A DNA stretch of 64,000 nt from an uncultured Flavobacteriales bacterium (GCA_913063045.1 CAJXYM010000006.1:1-64000), one strand, 5' to 3'; positions 25,536 to 35,416 are shown, counted from the first letter of the stretch. Numbers and translations are program-made. Notes: a model not told the origin generated them from the letters alone.

Positions 25536-26795
25536 TTATAAATATTTTACTAATTTTTCTAGCGTAATCCCTCTTGATCCTTTAATAAATATAAAACAAT
25601 CTATTATTGGATTCTCTTCTAAGTTTTTAATGAAATTTTCAATTGTATCATAGCTGTTTTCTGTATTGTGATATTTGAAATTCTTACCAATAAAAAAGCT
25701 CTTTATTTTTGTTCGTTTAGCTAACTCTACAATTTTTTTATGTTCCTCAGAACTATAATCTCCTAATTCAAACATGTCTCCTAGAATAAGTATTTTATTA
25801 GAATTCTTATCACTTGCAAATGAATCTATGGAGGCTTTCATGCTTGAAGGATTCGCATTATAAGCATCTAGCAATATTTTATTATTGCTTGTTTTTATAA
25901 TTTGAGATCTGTTATTTGATGGGGTGTATTCTGAGATTGCTTTAACTATATCAACATATTTAATTTGAAAATATTCAGCGATACAAATACTAAGCATAAT
26001 ATTGTCAAATTGATAATTACCTGATAAATTAGAGTTTATTATCGTGCCTTTATAATTAATATTAATAAAAGGAATGGAAGATGCTATATTTCCTGCAACA
26101 TCACCTGACTTCCCATAACTTATCCTTTTAATATCTGTAGATATTGTATTTAAAAATTTATCTTCATTATTAATAAAAATGCTACCATTACTTAATTTAA
26201 TATAGTCATATAATTCTTTCTTAGCTCGTTGGATTCCTTCTAATGATTTGAACCCTTCTAGATGAGCTAGGCCAATATTAGTTATAACCCCATAATTAGG
26301 TTGTGTGATTTCGCAAAGTAATTTAATTTCACCTATGTGATTTGCACCCATTTCAATTATTGCAATTTGATGTGCTTTGGTGATAGTTAATATTGTTAGC
26401 GGAACACCTATATGATTATTTAAATTACCTTTAGTATAGCCGGTAGATAAGCCTTTTTGCAAGCAATTATAAATTAATTCTTTAGATGTAGTTTTGCCAT
26501 TTGTTCCAGTAATAGCTATGAAAGGAATCTTTAATTTTTTTCTATGAAATTTAGCTAAATCTTGTAATGTTGTTAGAGTGTTTTCTACAACTATATATTT
26601 ATTATTTAAAGCATATTTTTTATTACTAACTATTGCATATAATGCTCCTTTATCCAGTGCTTGTTTAGCGAATTTATTACCATCAAAATTAGGTCCTGAT
26701 AAACTAAAAAATATGCAGTCTTTATCTATGTTTCTAGAGTCTGTTGAAACTTTAGGGTATTTTAAAAATATTTTATATAAATCTGATATTTTCAT
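25536..26795 (-). CDS. murF: UDP-N-acetylmuramoyl-tripeptide--D-alanyl-D-alanine ligase
   Basis: This 419-residue Mur ligase adds D-Ala-D-Ala to the UDP-MurNAc-tripeptide in cytoplasmic peptidoglycan synthesis. Motifs: VSTDSRNIDKDCIFFSL in the N-domain, the ATP loop AITGTNGKTT (about 94-103), GNLNNHIGVPLT, IIEMGANHIGEI, and the C-domain LLDAYNANPSSM and LGDMFELGDYS. It lies downstream of gldJ on the other side of a strong hairpin, and meets the wzz gene tail to tail with no gap. Confidence 0.95.
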   Translation of the reverse strand: MKISDLYKIFLKYPKVSTDSRNIDKDCIFFSLSGPNFDGNKFAKQALDKGALYAIVSNKKYALNNKYIVVENTLTTLQDLAKFHRKKLKIPFIAITGTNGKTTSKELIYNCLQKGLSTGYTKGNLNNHIGVPLTILTITKAHQIAIIEMGANHIGEIKLLCEITQPNYGVITNIGLAHLEGFKSLEGIQRAKKELYDYIKLSNGSIFINNEDKFLNTISTDIKRISYGKSGDVAGNIASSIPFININYKGTIINSNLSGNYQFDNIMLSICIAEYFQIKYVDIVKAISEYTPSNNRSQIIKTSNNKILLDAYNANPSSMKASIDSFASDKNSNKILILGDMFELGDYSSEEHKKIVELAKRTKIKSFFIGKNFKYHNTENSYDTIENFIKNLEENPIIDCFIFIKGSRGITLEKLVKYL

Positions 26796-26800
26796 ATGTA

Positions 26801-26830
26801 AAAAAAAACCCCATTTTAATGGGGTTTTTT
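26801..26830. terminator. Rho-independent terminator between gldJ and murF
   Basis: A perfect hairpin CCCCATT / AATGGGG (loop TT) is flanked by A8 and T6 runs. It would end the gldJ transcript on the minus strand; murF, 6 bases beyond, then needs its own promoter or read-through. Confidence 0.85.
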
Positions 26831-26849
26831 ATCTAATTTTTTAAAAGAA

Positions 26850-28442
26850 TTATCTTTTTTTATTATAGTCTGTACCTTTACGTTGATTTTCACCAAGTTT
26901 ACTTTTAGGGTCGCCAACTCTATCCATTGCACATCTAAAACCAATTGCATCAGTAGCCTGAGATTGATCTAAATATCTTCTTGTTCCAGGATTAAGCCAA
27001 TATGCTCTATCTTCCCAAGAACCACCTTTATAAACTCTTGTTCTATCAGTAATTAAGGATGAACTTCCATAATCATACATTTCACTACTATTTCCTGTTT
27101 TTGCTTCATCTTGATATTTGCTCGCTTGTTGATTCCATTTATCTATTTTCACTCTTGAAGTATCTTTATCTGAAGTTTCACTTAAAAAGTTATTCCAGTC
27201 AATACCCATTTGAGATTCAATATCTCCATCAAGATAGTTAATATTATCAGATTTTTTGTAATTTCTTCTATACGCGTTATCTTTAACATCTACGTCAACC
27301 ATAATAAGTCTACCTAAACTATCTTTTTCAGCAATAAAACCATCTTCATCTGTAAGTGGAGTTTGGAAAACATTTCCTCTAAAAGGTCTATGGTCTGTAG
27401 TAGTAGTTTGCTCTGTTACTGGTCTATAAACATCCATTACCCATTCAGAAACATTACCCGCCATATCAAATAAACCATAATCATTTGGCCAGTAAGTGCT
27501 AACTGGAGCTGTAACATCGGCTTGGTCGTTTAAATTTCCAGCAACTCCCATGTTATCTCCTCTTCCTCTTTTAAAGTTTGCCATTATTTGCCCTTGATTC
27601 TTGCTGCTTCCATTTCTTAAAGATGAACCATTCCAAGGAAATATTTTTCTTTCATTAATATTTTCACTATTTGTATTTCCAACATAGCCTAAAGCTGCAA
27701 ACTCCCATTCAGCTTCTGTAGGTAGTCTATATTTAGGAAGTAATAAACCATCTGTTCTTTTAACCTTTCTAAATTTTTCACCAGTAGACGGGTCTAGATT
27801 TCTAAGTAACCTTCCTTCAATACCATCATACTGTCCAGCTAAATAAGCTTCAGTATTAAAAGTATTATCATCAACTTGCTCAGCATCTTCTTTTAAAATA
27901 CCAGCGTTTATTAAAATTCTTTCATTTACTCTGTCTGTTCTCCAAGTACAAAAATCATTTGCTTGATCCCAACTAACTCCCACTACTGGATAGTTTTTGT
28001 ATGCAGGATGTCTTAGATAGTTATCTACGAATGGTTCATTATATCCTAATTTATCTCTCCATACAAGTGTATCTGGAAGACTTTTTAAGTATACTTCTGG
28101 ATATGAACTATTATAAACTCTTTTAATCCAAAATAAATATTCCATGTAGTCAACATTCCTTACTTCTGTTTCGTCAAGGTAGAATGATGAAACCGTTACT
28201 TTCTTTGGAACATTATTCCAGTCGTAATGAACGTCTTGCTCTACTCTTCCTTGAACAAATGAACCTCCTTCAACGAAAGTTAGACCTGGTCCGGTAACTT
28301 GTTCTTTAAAGTTTGTGTTTACTTCATACCCGCCGTTTTTAGAGTTGTTATATGACCAACCTGTAATAGATGAGTTTTGTTTTGAGCAAGAAGCAAATAT
28401 CATTATTGTACTTAGTGCTAAAATTATTTTATTTGTTTTCAT
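26850..28442 (-). CDS. gldJ: Gliding motility / type IX secretion lipoprotein GldJ
   Basis: This outer-membrane lipoprotein of about 530 residues has a formylglycine-generating-enzyme (SUMF1)-like domain. Evidence: lipobox STIMIFASC with Cys19, GLTFVEGGSFVQGRVEQD, SFYLDETEVRNVDYMEYL, HPAYKNYPVVGVSWDQAN, YRLPTEAEWEFAA, and the C-terminal GGSWEDRAYW and GFRCAMD. GldJ is required for type IX secretion and gliding in Flavobacterium. GldK is a close relative, but the context with murF and porU/porV favours GldJ. The track start at 28454 is a TTG, and the ATG at 28442 (MKTNKI) gives a normal lipoprotein signal. The SprF-like gene precedes it by 24 bases. Confidence 0.9.
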   Translation of the reverse strand: MKTNKIILALSTIMIFASCSKQNSSITGWSYNNSKNGGYEVNTNFKEQVTGPGLTFVEGGSFVQGRVEQDVHYDWNNVPKKVTVSSFYLDETEVRNVDYMEYLFWIKRVYNSSYPEVYLKSLPDTLVWRDKLGYNEPFVDNYLRHPAYKNYPVVGVSWDQANDFCTWRTDRVNERILINAGILKEDAEQVDDNTFNTEAYLAGQYDGIEGRLLRNLDPSTGEKFRKVKRTDGLLLPKYRLPTEAEWEFAALGYVGNTNSENINERKIFPWNGSSLRNGSSKNQGQIMANFKRGRGDNMGVAGNLNDQADVTAPVSTYWPNDYGLFDMAGNVSEWVMDVYRPVTEQTTTTDHRPFRGNVFQTPLTDEDGFIAEKDSLGRLIMVDVDVKDNAYRRNYKKSDNINYLDGDIESQMGIDWNNFLSETSDKDTSRVKIDKWNQQASKYQDEAKTGNSSEMYDYGSSSLITDRTRVYKGGSWEDRAYWLNPGTRRYLDQSQATDAIGFRCAMDRVGDPKSKLGENQRKGTDYNKKR

Positions 28443-28466
28443 TATTAAATGCAATTAGGTTAATAA

Positions 28467-29456
28467 TTAGAATTGTGGACAACTGATTGTGTTAAATGAT
28501 TTAGATCTAGATTGACGAGGCATGAAATAAGTAAATGATATTTCATGAGCACCCATTGTATTACTGTTTTTTAAGTTACTTACAGTAATATCGTAGCTAT
28601 ATCCAAATTTAAAGGTTTCTTGAATTACTCCAAACATTAAAATAAATGAGTCAAAGTTTTCTAAACTGTTTCTTGCCCATAATCCACCAACAAGAGGTCC
28701 TCTATAGATATAAACTCCATAATTAAATTGTTGGAAATCTTGTTGCTTCTGGTAAAGAAAGTTGGGAGAAATAGTTGTAACATTATTTTTATATTTACTT
28801 AATGGGAAATTTCCTCCCATATGAGCTGTAAATTTACTTGGCAGCTGACTCTCACTAATAAAACCTTGTTCAGGCTGTGTCATATGGTGAAACGCCATTC
28901 CAAAAAATAAATTTTGTGTGTATCCAATAACACCAGATGAGAAATCTATGTGGGCTACACTTGAAGGGTTATTAGCTATATCCTCTTGTGTTGGGTATAT
29001 GAATCCATATTTTTGATCAATCATATCACCAAATGTTAGCTGACTCCAATCAAGATCCAGCATTCTAAATGAAGCTTCGAATCCTGCTTTTAGAGCAAAT
29101 CCTCTATTTACCTGTAAATGGTATGAGTACAATGCAGAAAGTGAGTTTAGTTGAATATTCCCATCTCCACTTCGGTCATTTAAAACAATAAATCCTAGAC
29201 CTCCATTTACGGCGTCTACAGGAGCATCAAATGAAGCAGATGTTGTTATAAAAGTCCTTCCAATTCCAGGCCACTGGTCTCTGTAGTTTAATGCCATTCT
29301 TGGCCCTCCATGAGCGCTAGCTCCTGTAAATGCAGGATTTAGGTATATAGGGTTAGCATAGAACTGACTAAATGCAGGGTCTTGCGCACTAGATTGTAAG
29401 CTAATCAGTAGACTTGCTCCAAAAACTAGTATAAATTTTGATATATTATTAATCAT
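28467..29456 (-). CDS. PorP/SprF-family type IX secretion outer-membrane protein
   Basis: This 329-residue beta-barrel protein has a signal peptide ending SLQSSAQ and the family's hallmark DPAFSQFYANPIYLNPAFTG at the mature start. The barrel ends in an aromatic-rich strand. PorP/SprF proteins partner the type IX machinery or individual large secreted adhesins. It is divergent from porU and upstream of gldJ, and probably shares a transcript with gldJ. A TATTTTTG box (29487-29494, minus) lies 30 bases before its ATG. Confidence 0.93.
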   Translation of the reverse strand: MINNISKFILVFGASLLISLQSSAQDPAFSQFYANPIYLNPAFTGASAHGGPRMALNYRDQWPGIGRTFITTSASFDAPVDAVNGGLGFIVLNDRSGDGNIQLNSLSALYSYHLQVNRGFALKAGFEASFRMLDLDWSQLTFGDMIDQKYGFIYPTQEDIANNPSSVAHIDFSSGVIGYTQNLFFGMAFHHMTQPEQGFISESQLPSKFTAHMGGNFPLSKYKNNVTTISPNFLYQKQQDFQQFNYGVYIYRGPLVGGLWARNSLENFDSFILMFGVIQETFKFGYSYDITVSNLKNSNTMGAHEISFTYFMPRQSRSKSFNTISCPQF

Positions 29457-29586
29457 ATAATTAGTGATTTCATGATTTAAACCTCACAAAAATAAACATT
29501 TTATTTGTTTTTACCCTGAAACTAATCTAAAAAAGTGAAATAATGATTTATTAATAACGTTATGTAAATGATTTTAAAATCTTAAC

Positions 29587-29594
29587 TAACTTTG
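29587..29594 (+). promoter_or_regulatory. Candidate promoter -7 box of porU
   Basis: TAACTTTG lies 5 bases before the porU ATG (29600). The first transcribed base would fall at or near the A of the ATG, so the messenger would be leaderless or nearly so. No -33 box was found. Confidence 0.45.
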
Positions 29595-29599
29595 CAATA

Positions 29600-32500
29600 A
29601 TGATTAGAAGACTCTTATTTATTTTAGTTTGTTGTTTACTTGTGTTTGTTTCAAGTGCTCAGCAAAACTCCGTTTTAAATAACGGTAAATGGTTTAAGGT
29701 TAGTGTCGAAAATGATGGTATTTATAAAATTAATTATACTGATTTAAATGCTATGAATTTGAGTGAAAATGTAATTTCTATAAACTCAATAAAACTTTAT
29801 GGTAATGGTGGCAGTATGTTGCCAAATATAAATTCAGAACCTAGATATTCTGACTTACAAGAAAACGCTATTTTTATTGAAGATATTAATAATAATAATA
29901 TTTTTGATTCAGAAGATTTTATTTTGTTTTATGGTCAATCAACAGACACTTGGAAATATAATAGCTCATCTAATTTATTTGAACATCAAAATCATTTTTT
30001 TAGTGATGAAAATTATTATTTTATAACCATAGAGGAATCATTATCTAATGCAAATGGTAAAAGAGTAACTAATAAAAACTTAGTAGGCTCATTTGATTTA
30101 ACTATAAACACCTTTAATGATTATCAATTTCATGAACAAGATATAGAAAACCTAATTCAATCTGGTAGTAGGTGGTTCGGCGAGAGGTTTGAAATTCAAA
30201 ATACATATTCATTTGATTATAATTTTCCTAATTTAAAAAATAATGTGCCTGTTTATATTAAAGCGTCTGTTGCTGCAAGATCAATAAATAGCTCTTCATT
30301 TTCCATTAAAGCAAATTCAAATTATTTAAATTCCATTGGAGTTGCTAATATTATTTATCAATATGCTTCTGAGTATGCTAAATCTTCAGATGCTACTAGA
30401 TCTTTCCTCTCAGATAATGATATTATTGATATTACTTTAAACTATAGTTCTTCAGAGAATAACGCAATTGGTTGGTTAGATTATTTAGAGTTAAATGTTA
30501 CTAGAGACTTAACAATGACTAATGATTTTATGTTATTTAGGTATTCTAATTTGTCTAATGACCTTACTGCTCAATATGAAATATCTAATGCAAATTCAAA
30601 TACTATTATTTGGGATATAACTGACCCCATTAATATTCAAAATTTGCAAAAATCATACTTGAATTCAAAGTTGATTTTTAATGATTCAATAAATATATTA
30701 AAGCAGTACTGTATGTTTAACGGAAATAATTTTAATAGTCCAAATTTTGTGGGATTAATTGAGAATCAAAATTTGCAAGCTCTTCCATCCACTATAGAAT
30801 ATGTGATAATATCTCATCCTAATTTTTTGAATGCAGCTAATCGACTAGCAAATTTTCACAAGGAGAATGATGGTTTATCATCTTTTGTTGTAACTCCTCA
30901 GCAAATATATAATGAGTTTTCTTCTGGAGTAGAAGATGTTACTGCTATTAGAGATTTTATTAAGATGTTATATGATAGAGATAACGCATCAATTGAATAT
31001 GTACTATTGATGGGTGATGGTTCATATGATCATAAAAACAGGATATCACCAAATCATAATTTTATTCCTACTTTTCAATCACCAAATTCTTTACACCCTA
31101 CATTAAGTTATGTTACCGATGATTATTTTACATTATTAGATATTGACGATGGTGACTTTAATAATGATATTGTTGATATTTGTTTGGGTAGGATACCTGT
31201 TGTTTCTCTAACTCAAGCTAATCAAGTTGTTGATAAGATTGAGGCTTATTATGATGAGAGATCTTTAGGAGATTGGAGAAACAACATCACTTTTGTTGCT
31301 GATGACGGAGATAATGGTACACCACCAGATGGAAATCTTCATATGCGTGATGCTGATAAATTAGCAGAAAATTTAGATACTGTATATGCTAATTTAAATT
31401 TAAAAAAAATATATTTAGATAACTTTTTACAAGAATCAACTCCCGGAGGGCCTAGAAGTCCTCAAACTCAAAGTGCTATAAATAAATGTATTGAAAAAGG
31501 AACATTTTTAATTAATTACACTGGCCATGGAGGACCTTTAGGATGGACTCAAGAGAGAATATTGGAGATTGATCAAATCCAAAATTGGGATAATTTATAT
31601 AAGCTTCCTTTATTTATGACTGCAACATGTAAATTCTCAAATTTTGATGATCCAGAAAAAACTTCAGCAGGAGAATTAGCTTTATTGAACCCCAAAGGAG
31701 GTGCTATTGCACTTTTAACAACAACTCGCCTTGTTTATGCTGCACCAAATTATACGCTTAATAAAAATTTTGTTAGTGTATTCTATGAAAAAAATAATGG
31801 TCAATTTCCAACTTTGGGTCAGCTTTTTAAGAAAACTAAAGTATTAAGTGGCTCCAACACGAATACAAGAAATTTTACGCTCCTCGGTGATCCAGCATTA
31901 AGACTTTCTTATCCAGAATATAATATTAGCTCAACAACAAATATCGATACAATGAAAGCATTAGAAGAAGTAATAGTTTCAGGAGAAATTCTTGATAATA
32001 ACGGATTACTAATGAATAATTTTAACGGTATTGTTTATCCTACAGTTTTCGATAAAGAAGTCGTTTCTCTAACATTAGGTCAAGAATCTTGCACCCCAAT
32101 GCCATATAGGAATCAAGATAATATTATTTATAAAGGTTTAGCAACAGTCAACGCAGGACAGTTTACATTTTCTTTTGTTGTTCCCAAGGATATTGAGAAT
32201 AATTTTGCTAATGGAAAAATAAGTTATTATGCTAAAAGTGATGATGGAGATGATGCTAGCGGGCATGATGATTCTTTTTTGATAGGTGGTTTGTCTGATA
32301 ATATAAATTACGATTTTGAAGGTCCATCTTTATCGTTATTTATGAATAATAGAAATTTTTTAGATGGAGGTATTACAAATAGTAGCCCTAGCTTATTAGT
32401 TGATATTGAAGATTTAAATGGAGTGAATACAGTTGGTAATGGTATCGGGCATGATATTATTGCATATTTAGATAATAACACTTCGGAACCAATCAATTTG

Positions 32501-32980
32501 AATGATTATTATACTTCTGAAATTGATAATTATAAAAAGGGTGAGGTGCTATTTCCTTTTCAAGATTTAGATTTAGGTGAGCATATAATAACGATAAAAG
32601 TTTGGGATGTCTTTAATAATTCATCTCAACAATCTCTTGCTTTTAATGTAGTTGAAGATGATAATATAATAATTTCAAACTTTAAATGTTATCCAAACCC
32701 TGTTAGCTCATCAGCAGAATTCTTTTTTGAATATAACAAGAGTGAAAATATTTCTGATTTTTCTTTTGAAATATTCTCTACCACAGGACAATTAATTAGA
32801 ACAATTAATAAGAATATGTTTATTGACGGTTACAGAATTGGTCCTATAATCTGGGATGGGAAAAATAGTTATGGCAATTCCTTAAGTCCTGGAATATATA
32901 TAGTCAAGTTAAATATTTCATCAGAAGATGGTATGCTTAGTTCAGAATCTATACCTATTGCAATAACTCCAAATTATTAA
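29600..32980 (+). CDS. porU: Type IX secretion system sortase PorU
   Basis: This 1126-residue exported protein with a gingipain-like (C25) cysteine peptidase domain cleaves C-terminal sorting domains of type IX cargo at the cell surface and attaches them to lipopolysaccharide. Evidence: signal peptide (LLFILVCCLLVFVSSAQ), VLLMGDGSYDHKN, the catalytic His643 in YTGHGG and Cys677 in TATCKFSNFDDP, and a C-terminal sorting-type domain (CYPNPVSSS ... SPGIYIVKL) which PorU keeps. The catalytic pair is intact. PorV, its shuttle partner, is encoded downstream after a small glutaredoxin-like gene, and gldJ and sprF are on the opposite strand. Confidence 0.95.
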   Translation: MIRRLLFILVCCLLVFVSSAQQNSVLNNGKWFKVSVENDGIYKINYTDLNAMNLSENVISINSIKLYGNGGSMLPNINSEPRYSDLQENAIFIEDINNNNIFDSEDFILFYGQSTDTWKYNSSSNLFEHQNHFFSDENYYFITIEESLSNANGKRVTNKNLVGSFDLTINTFNDYQFHEQDIENLIQSGSRWFGERFEIQNTYSFDYNFPNLKNNVPVYIKASVAARSINSSSFSIKANSNYLNSIGVANIIYQYASEYAKSSDATRSFLSDNDIIDITLNYSSSENNAIGWLDYLELNVTRDLTMTNDFMLFRYSNLSNDLTAQYEISNANSNTIIWDITDPINIQNLQKSYLNSKLIFNDSINILKQYCMFNGNNFNSPNFVGLIENQNLQALPSTIEYVIISHPNFLNAANRLANFHKENDGLSSFVVTPQQIYNEFSSGVEDVTAIRDFIKMLYDRDNASIEYVLLMGDGSYDHKNRISPNHNFIPTFQSPNSLHPTLSYVTDDYFTLLDIDDGDFNNDIVDICLGRIPVVSLTQANQVVDKIEAYYDERSLGDWRNNITFVADDGDNGTPPDGNLHMRDADKLAENLDTVYANLNLKKIYLDNFLQESTPGGPRSPQTQSAINKCIEKGTFLINYTGHGGPLGWTQERILEIDQIQNWDNLYKLPLFMTATCKFSNFDDPEKTSAGELALLNPKGGAIALLTTTRLVYAAPNYTLNKNFVSVFYEKNNGQFPTLGQLFKKTKVLSGSNTNTRNFTLLGDPALRLSYPEYNISSTTNIDTMKALEEVIVSGEILDNNGLLMNNFNGIVYPTVFDKEVVSLTLGQESCTPMPYRNQDNIIYKGLATVNAGQFTFSFVVPKDIENNFANGKISYYAKSDDGDDASGHDDSFLIGGLSDNINYDFEGPSLSLFMNNRNFLDGGITNSSPSLLVDIEDLNGVNTVGNGIGHDIIAYLDNNTSEPINLNDYYTSEIDNYKKGEVLFPFQDLDLGEHIITIKVWDVFNNSSQQSLAFNVVEDDNIIISNFKCYPNPVSSSAEFFFEYNKSENISDFSFEIFSTTGQLIRTINKNMFIDGYRIGPIIWDGKNSYGNSLSPGIYIVKLNISSEDGMLSSESIPIAITPNY

Positions 32981-33002
32981 CGTTATTTAAAAAGTAATTA
33001 TT

Positions 33003-33236
33003 ATGATTATTAAAATGTATAGTGCTTTATGGTGTCCAGCTTGCGTAAGTGCAAGAAAATTTTTAGATGAAAAAGAAATAAATTATGAGTATATAGATAT
33101 TACTAATAATACCGAAGCAATAGACTTTATTAAGAAAGTAAATAATGGAAAACGAATTATTCCAACTTTTGTAATTAATAATCAGATTTATGCCAATCCT
33201 GGAATAAGTAAATTAAATAATTTATTACAACAATAA
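33003..33236 (+). CDS. Glutaredoxin-like small thiol protein
   Basis: This 77-residue thioredoxin-fold protein has a CPAC redox motif (Cys11, Cys14), the cis-Pro segment RIIPTFVINN and a C-terminal helix. It has no signal peptide, so it acts in the cytoplasm, probably reducing disulfides or mixed disulfides. It sits 22 bases after porU and 29 before porV, which suggests co-expression with the secretion genes, although porV also has its own promoter box. A role in cysteine management for secretion is only a guess. Confidence 0.88.
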   Translation: MIIKMYSALWCPACVSARKFLDEKEINYEYIDITNNTEAIDFIKKVNNGKRIIPTFVINNQIYANPGISKLNNLLQQ

Positions 33237-33240
33237 TCAC

Positions 33241-33248
33241 TAATTTTG
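33241..33248 (+). promoter_or_regulatory. Candidate promoter -7 box of porV
   Basis: TAATTTTG, matching TAnnTTTG, lies 17 bases before the porV ATG at 33266, giving a predicted leader of roughly 10 bases. Confidence 0.45.
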
Positions 33249-33265
33249 TAAATCAATAATATAGT

Positions 33266-34450
33266 ATGAATAAAAGTATTTTAGTATTAATCTTTTTTGT
33301 TTTTGCAATTAAATTATTTGCTCAAGACCCTTCTCTTGAAGAATTGTCTGGCGGTAATTTAAATACAATTACTACAGCTGTCCCATTTCTCCTTATTTCT
33401 CCAGATTCAAAAGCTGGTGCTATGGGTGATGTGGGTGTAGCAACTTCTCCAGATGCCAATTCTTTACATTGGAATCCTGCAAAGTATTCTTTTGTTGAAG
33501 ATGAGGTAGGGTTTTCTGTTTCTTATGTTCCATGGCTACGAGCTCTAGTTCCAGATATAAACTTATCCTATCTTTCAGGATATAAGAAAATTAATGATAA
33601 CGAAACTGTAGCAATGGAGCTAAGGTATTTTACATTAGGTGATATTACTTTTACAGATGTAATTGGAAATACAATCGGACAATATAAGCCAAGTGAATTT
33701 GCTTTAGGTACTGCATATTCTAGAAAACTGTCTGATAATTTTTCTTTAGCAATTGCAGCAAGATACATTTATTCTAATCTTACTGGTGGACAATCTGCAG
33801 GAGGAATTAATACAAATGCAGGTCAGTCTGTAGCTGCTGATGTTGCTGGGTTTTATCAGAAATCTATTAGAATAGCTCAAAAAGATTTAAACCTTGCTTT
33901 TGGTGGAAATATTTCAAATATTGGAAATAAAATTTCATATACAGAAACATCTACAAGAGATTTTATTCCTATTAATCTAAGATTAGGTACAGCAGTTTCT
34001 ATGGATTTTGATGAATATAATAGAATGTCTTTTGCTTTTGATATTAATAAGCTACTTGTTCCTACTCCTCCAATATATAACGATACCATTCAGGGTCAAA
34101 TTGATTATGGTAAAGATCCAAATGTTTCAGTTGTAAGTGGGATTTTTCAATCATTTGGAGATGCTCCAAATGGTTTTAAAGAGGAGATGAGAGAAATAAA
34201 TTTCTCATTAGGAACAGAATATTGGTATGCAGATCAATTTGCTTTAAGAGCAGGTTATTTTTATGAACATGACACCAAGGGTGGGAGGAAGTTTTTTACA
34301 TTTGGTTCTGGTGTTAAGTATAATGTTTTTGCTCTTGATTTTTCCTATTTAATAAATGCAAGTAGATCAATCAACGGAAATAACCCATTAGCTAATACCA
34401 TGAGATTTACTCTAGTATTTGATTTTGGGGAAATGGAAATTTTGAATTAA
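33266..34450 (+). CDS. porV: Type IX secretion outer-membrane protein PorV (LptO)
   Basis: This 394-residue FadL-like beta-barrel has a signal peptide ending IKLFAQ. PorV family features: ITTAVPFLLISPDSKAGAMG, GVATSPDANSLHWNPAK and a final aromatic strand (MRFTLVFDFG). PorV carries cargo from the translocon to PorU for processing. ispF starts 2 bases after its stop, so the two may be co-transcribed. Confidence 0.95.
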   Translation: MNKSILVLIFFVFAIKLFAQDPSLEELSGGNLNTITTAVPFLLISPDSKAGAMGDVGVATSPDANSLHWNPAKYSFVEDEVGFSVSYVPWLRALVPDINLSYLSGYKKINDNETVAMELRYFTLGDITFTDVIGNTIGQYKPSEFALGTAYSRKLSDNFSLAIAARYIYSNLTGGQSAGGINTNAGQSVAADVAGFYQKSIRIAQKDLNLAFGGNISNIGNKISYTETSTRDFIPINLRLGTAVSMDFDEYNRMSFAFDINKLLVPTPPIYNDTIQGQIDYGKDPNVSVVSGIFQSFGDAPNGFKEEMREINFSLGTEYWYADQFALRAGYFYEHDTKGGRKFFTFGSGVKYNVFALDFSYLINASRSINGNNPLANTMRFTLVFDFGEMEILN

Positions 34451-34452
34451 TT

Positions 34453-34941
34453 ATGAATTTTAGAATTGGTTTTGGTTTTGATGTGCATCAGTTGACTGAA
34501 ACTAGAGATTTTTGGCTAGGCGGTATTATGATACCTCATTATAAAGGTGGTCTGGGTCATTCTGATGCTGATGTTTTAATTCATGTCATATGTGATGCTT
34601 TACTTGGAGCTGCGAATATGGGGGATATTGGAATGCACTTCCCTGACACCTCAGATAAGTATAAAAATATAGATAGTAAAATTTTGCTAAAAAAAGTAAT
34701 GTTGTTAGTTAGAGAAAAAGGTTTTGAAATTGGTAATATTGATTCTACAATTTGTTTGCAAACTCCAAAGCTTTCTCCATACATTAAACAAATGCAAGAT
34801 ACTTTGGCCGAATGTATTCAGATTGATACTGAGCTTATTTCTATTAAAGCAACGACAACTGAGAAGTTAAGCTTTGTGGGTAGAGAAGAGGGAGTTTCGG
34901 CTTACGCTACTGTATTAATTAATAAAGTTAGGATCTCTTAA
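34453..34941 (+). CDS. ispF: 2-C-methyl-D-erythritol 2,4-cyclodiphosphate synthase
   Basis: This 162-residue enzyme of the non-mevalonate isoprenoid pathway cyclises CDP-methylerythritol phosphate, releasing CMP. Signature RIGFGFDVHQL holds the metal-binding Asp and His. GGLGHSDADVLIHVICDAL, DIGMHFPD and the C-terminal KATTTEKLSFVGREEG are all present. Its presence shows the organism uses the MEP pathway. The last 27 bases overlap the end of the convergent DUF4442 gene. Confidence 0.97.
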   Translation: MNFRIGFGFDVHQLTETRDFWLGGIMIPHYKGGLGHSDADVLIHVICDALLGAANMGDIGMHFPDTSDKYKNIDSKILLKKVMLLVREKGFEIGNIDSTICLQTPKLSPYIKQMQDTLAECIQIDTELISIKATTTEKLSFVGREEGVSAYATVLINKVRIS

Positions 34942-35397
34942 ATATGTCGTAATTTGAGCATTAGCACAAATTACTTGTTTTTTGTTTAAAGCATTAACCT
35001 CGTTTTTTACTTCATATTTCCCATGTAATTTTAATCCCTTTTCTATGTCCTTTATTTGGGATTCATTAATTTTAAATTCAAGTAATAGGGAAGTATCTGC
35101 AGGCTGTAAATAATTAATCTCTGCATTTTTCACCCATATAATTAAATTACAATTTTTATTTTTAAAAATGTAATAATACATGGTAGGAAAGAAAGGGTCA
35201 CAAGCTGAGAATATTGTTCCTCCAAAGATAGTTTTATGAAAATTAATATTGAAAATTGTTTTTTTTATAACAACAGTCATCTTTCTGTAATCTGCAGATA
35301 TTTTTTTTAAAATAATTCTATTAAAAAATAAAGGAGGGTATAAGTTAAATAAGATCTTAAGACTCAGTCTTGAAGATAAATATTCTTTGATTTTCAT
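34915..35397 (-). CDS. DUF4442-type hotdog-fold protein
   Basis: This 160-residue protein resembles DUF4442/PaaI-like thioesterase-fold proteins. It starts with a helix pair, then NFHKTIFGGTIFSACDPFFPTMYYYIF (quoted in part), where the Asp or Asn near the helix start matches the hotdog active-site region, then the beta sheet ending in AQITTYLRD. A thioesterase activity on acyl-CoA is possible but not shown by a complete motif. It lies 19 bases downstream of the peroxiredoxin gene on the same strand and overlaps ispF tail to tail. Confidence 0.75.
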   Translation of the reverse strand: MKIKEYLSSRLSLKILFNLYPPLFFNRIILKKISADYRKMTVVIKKTIFNINFHKTIFGGTIFSACDPFFPTMYYYIFKNKNCNLIIWVKNAEINYLQPADTSLLLEFKINESQIKDIEKGLKLHGKYEVKNEVNALNKKQVICANAQITTYLRDPNFIN

Positions 35398-35416
35398 TTC
35401 TGCTTTTTTAGAGCAA

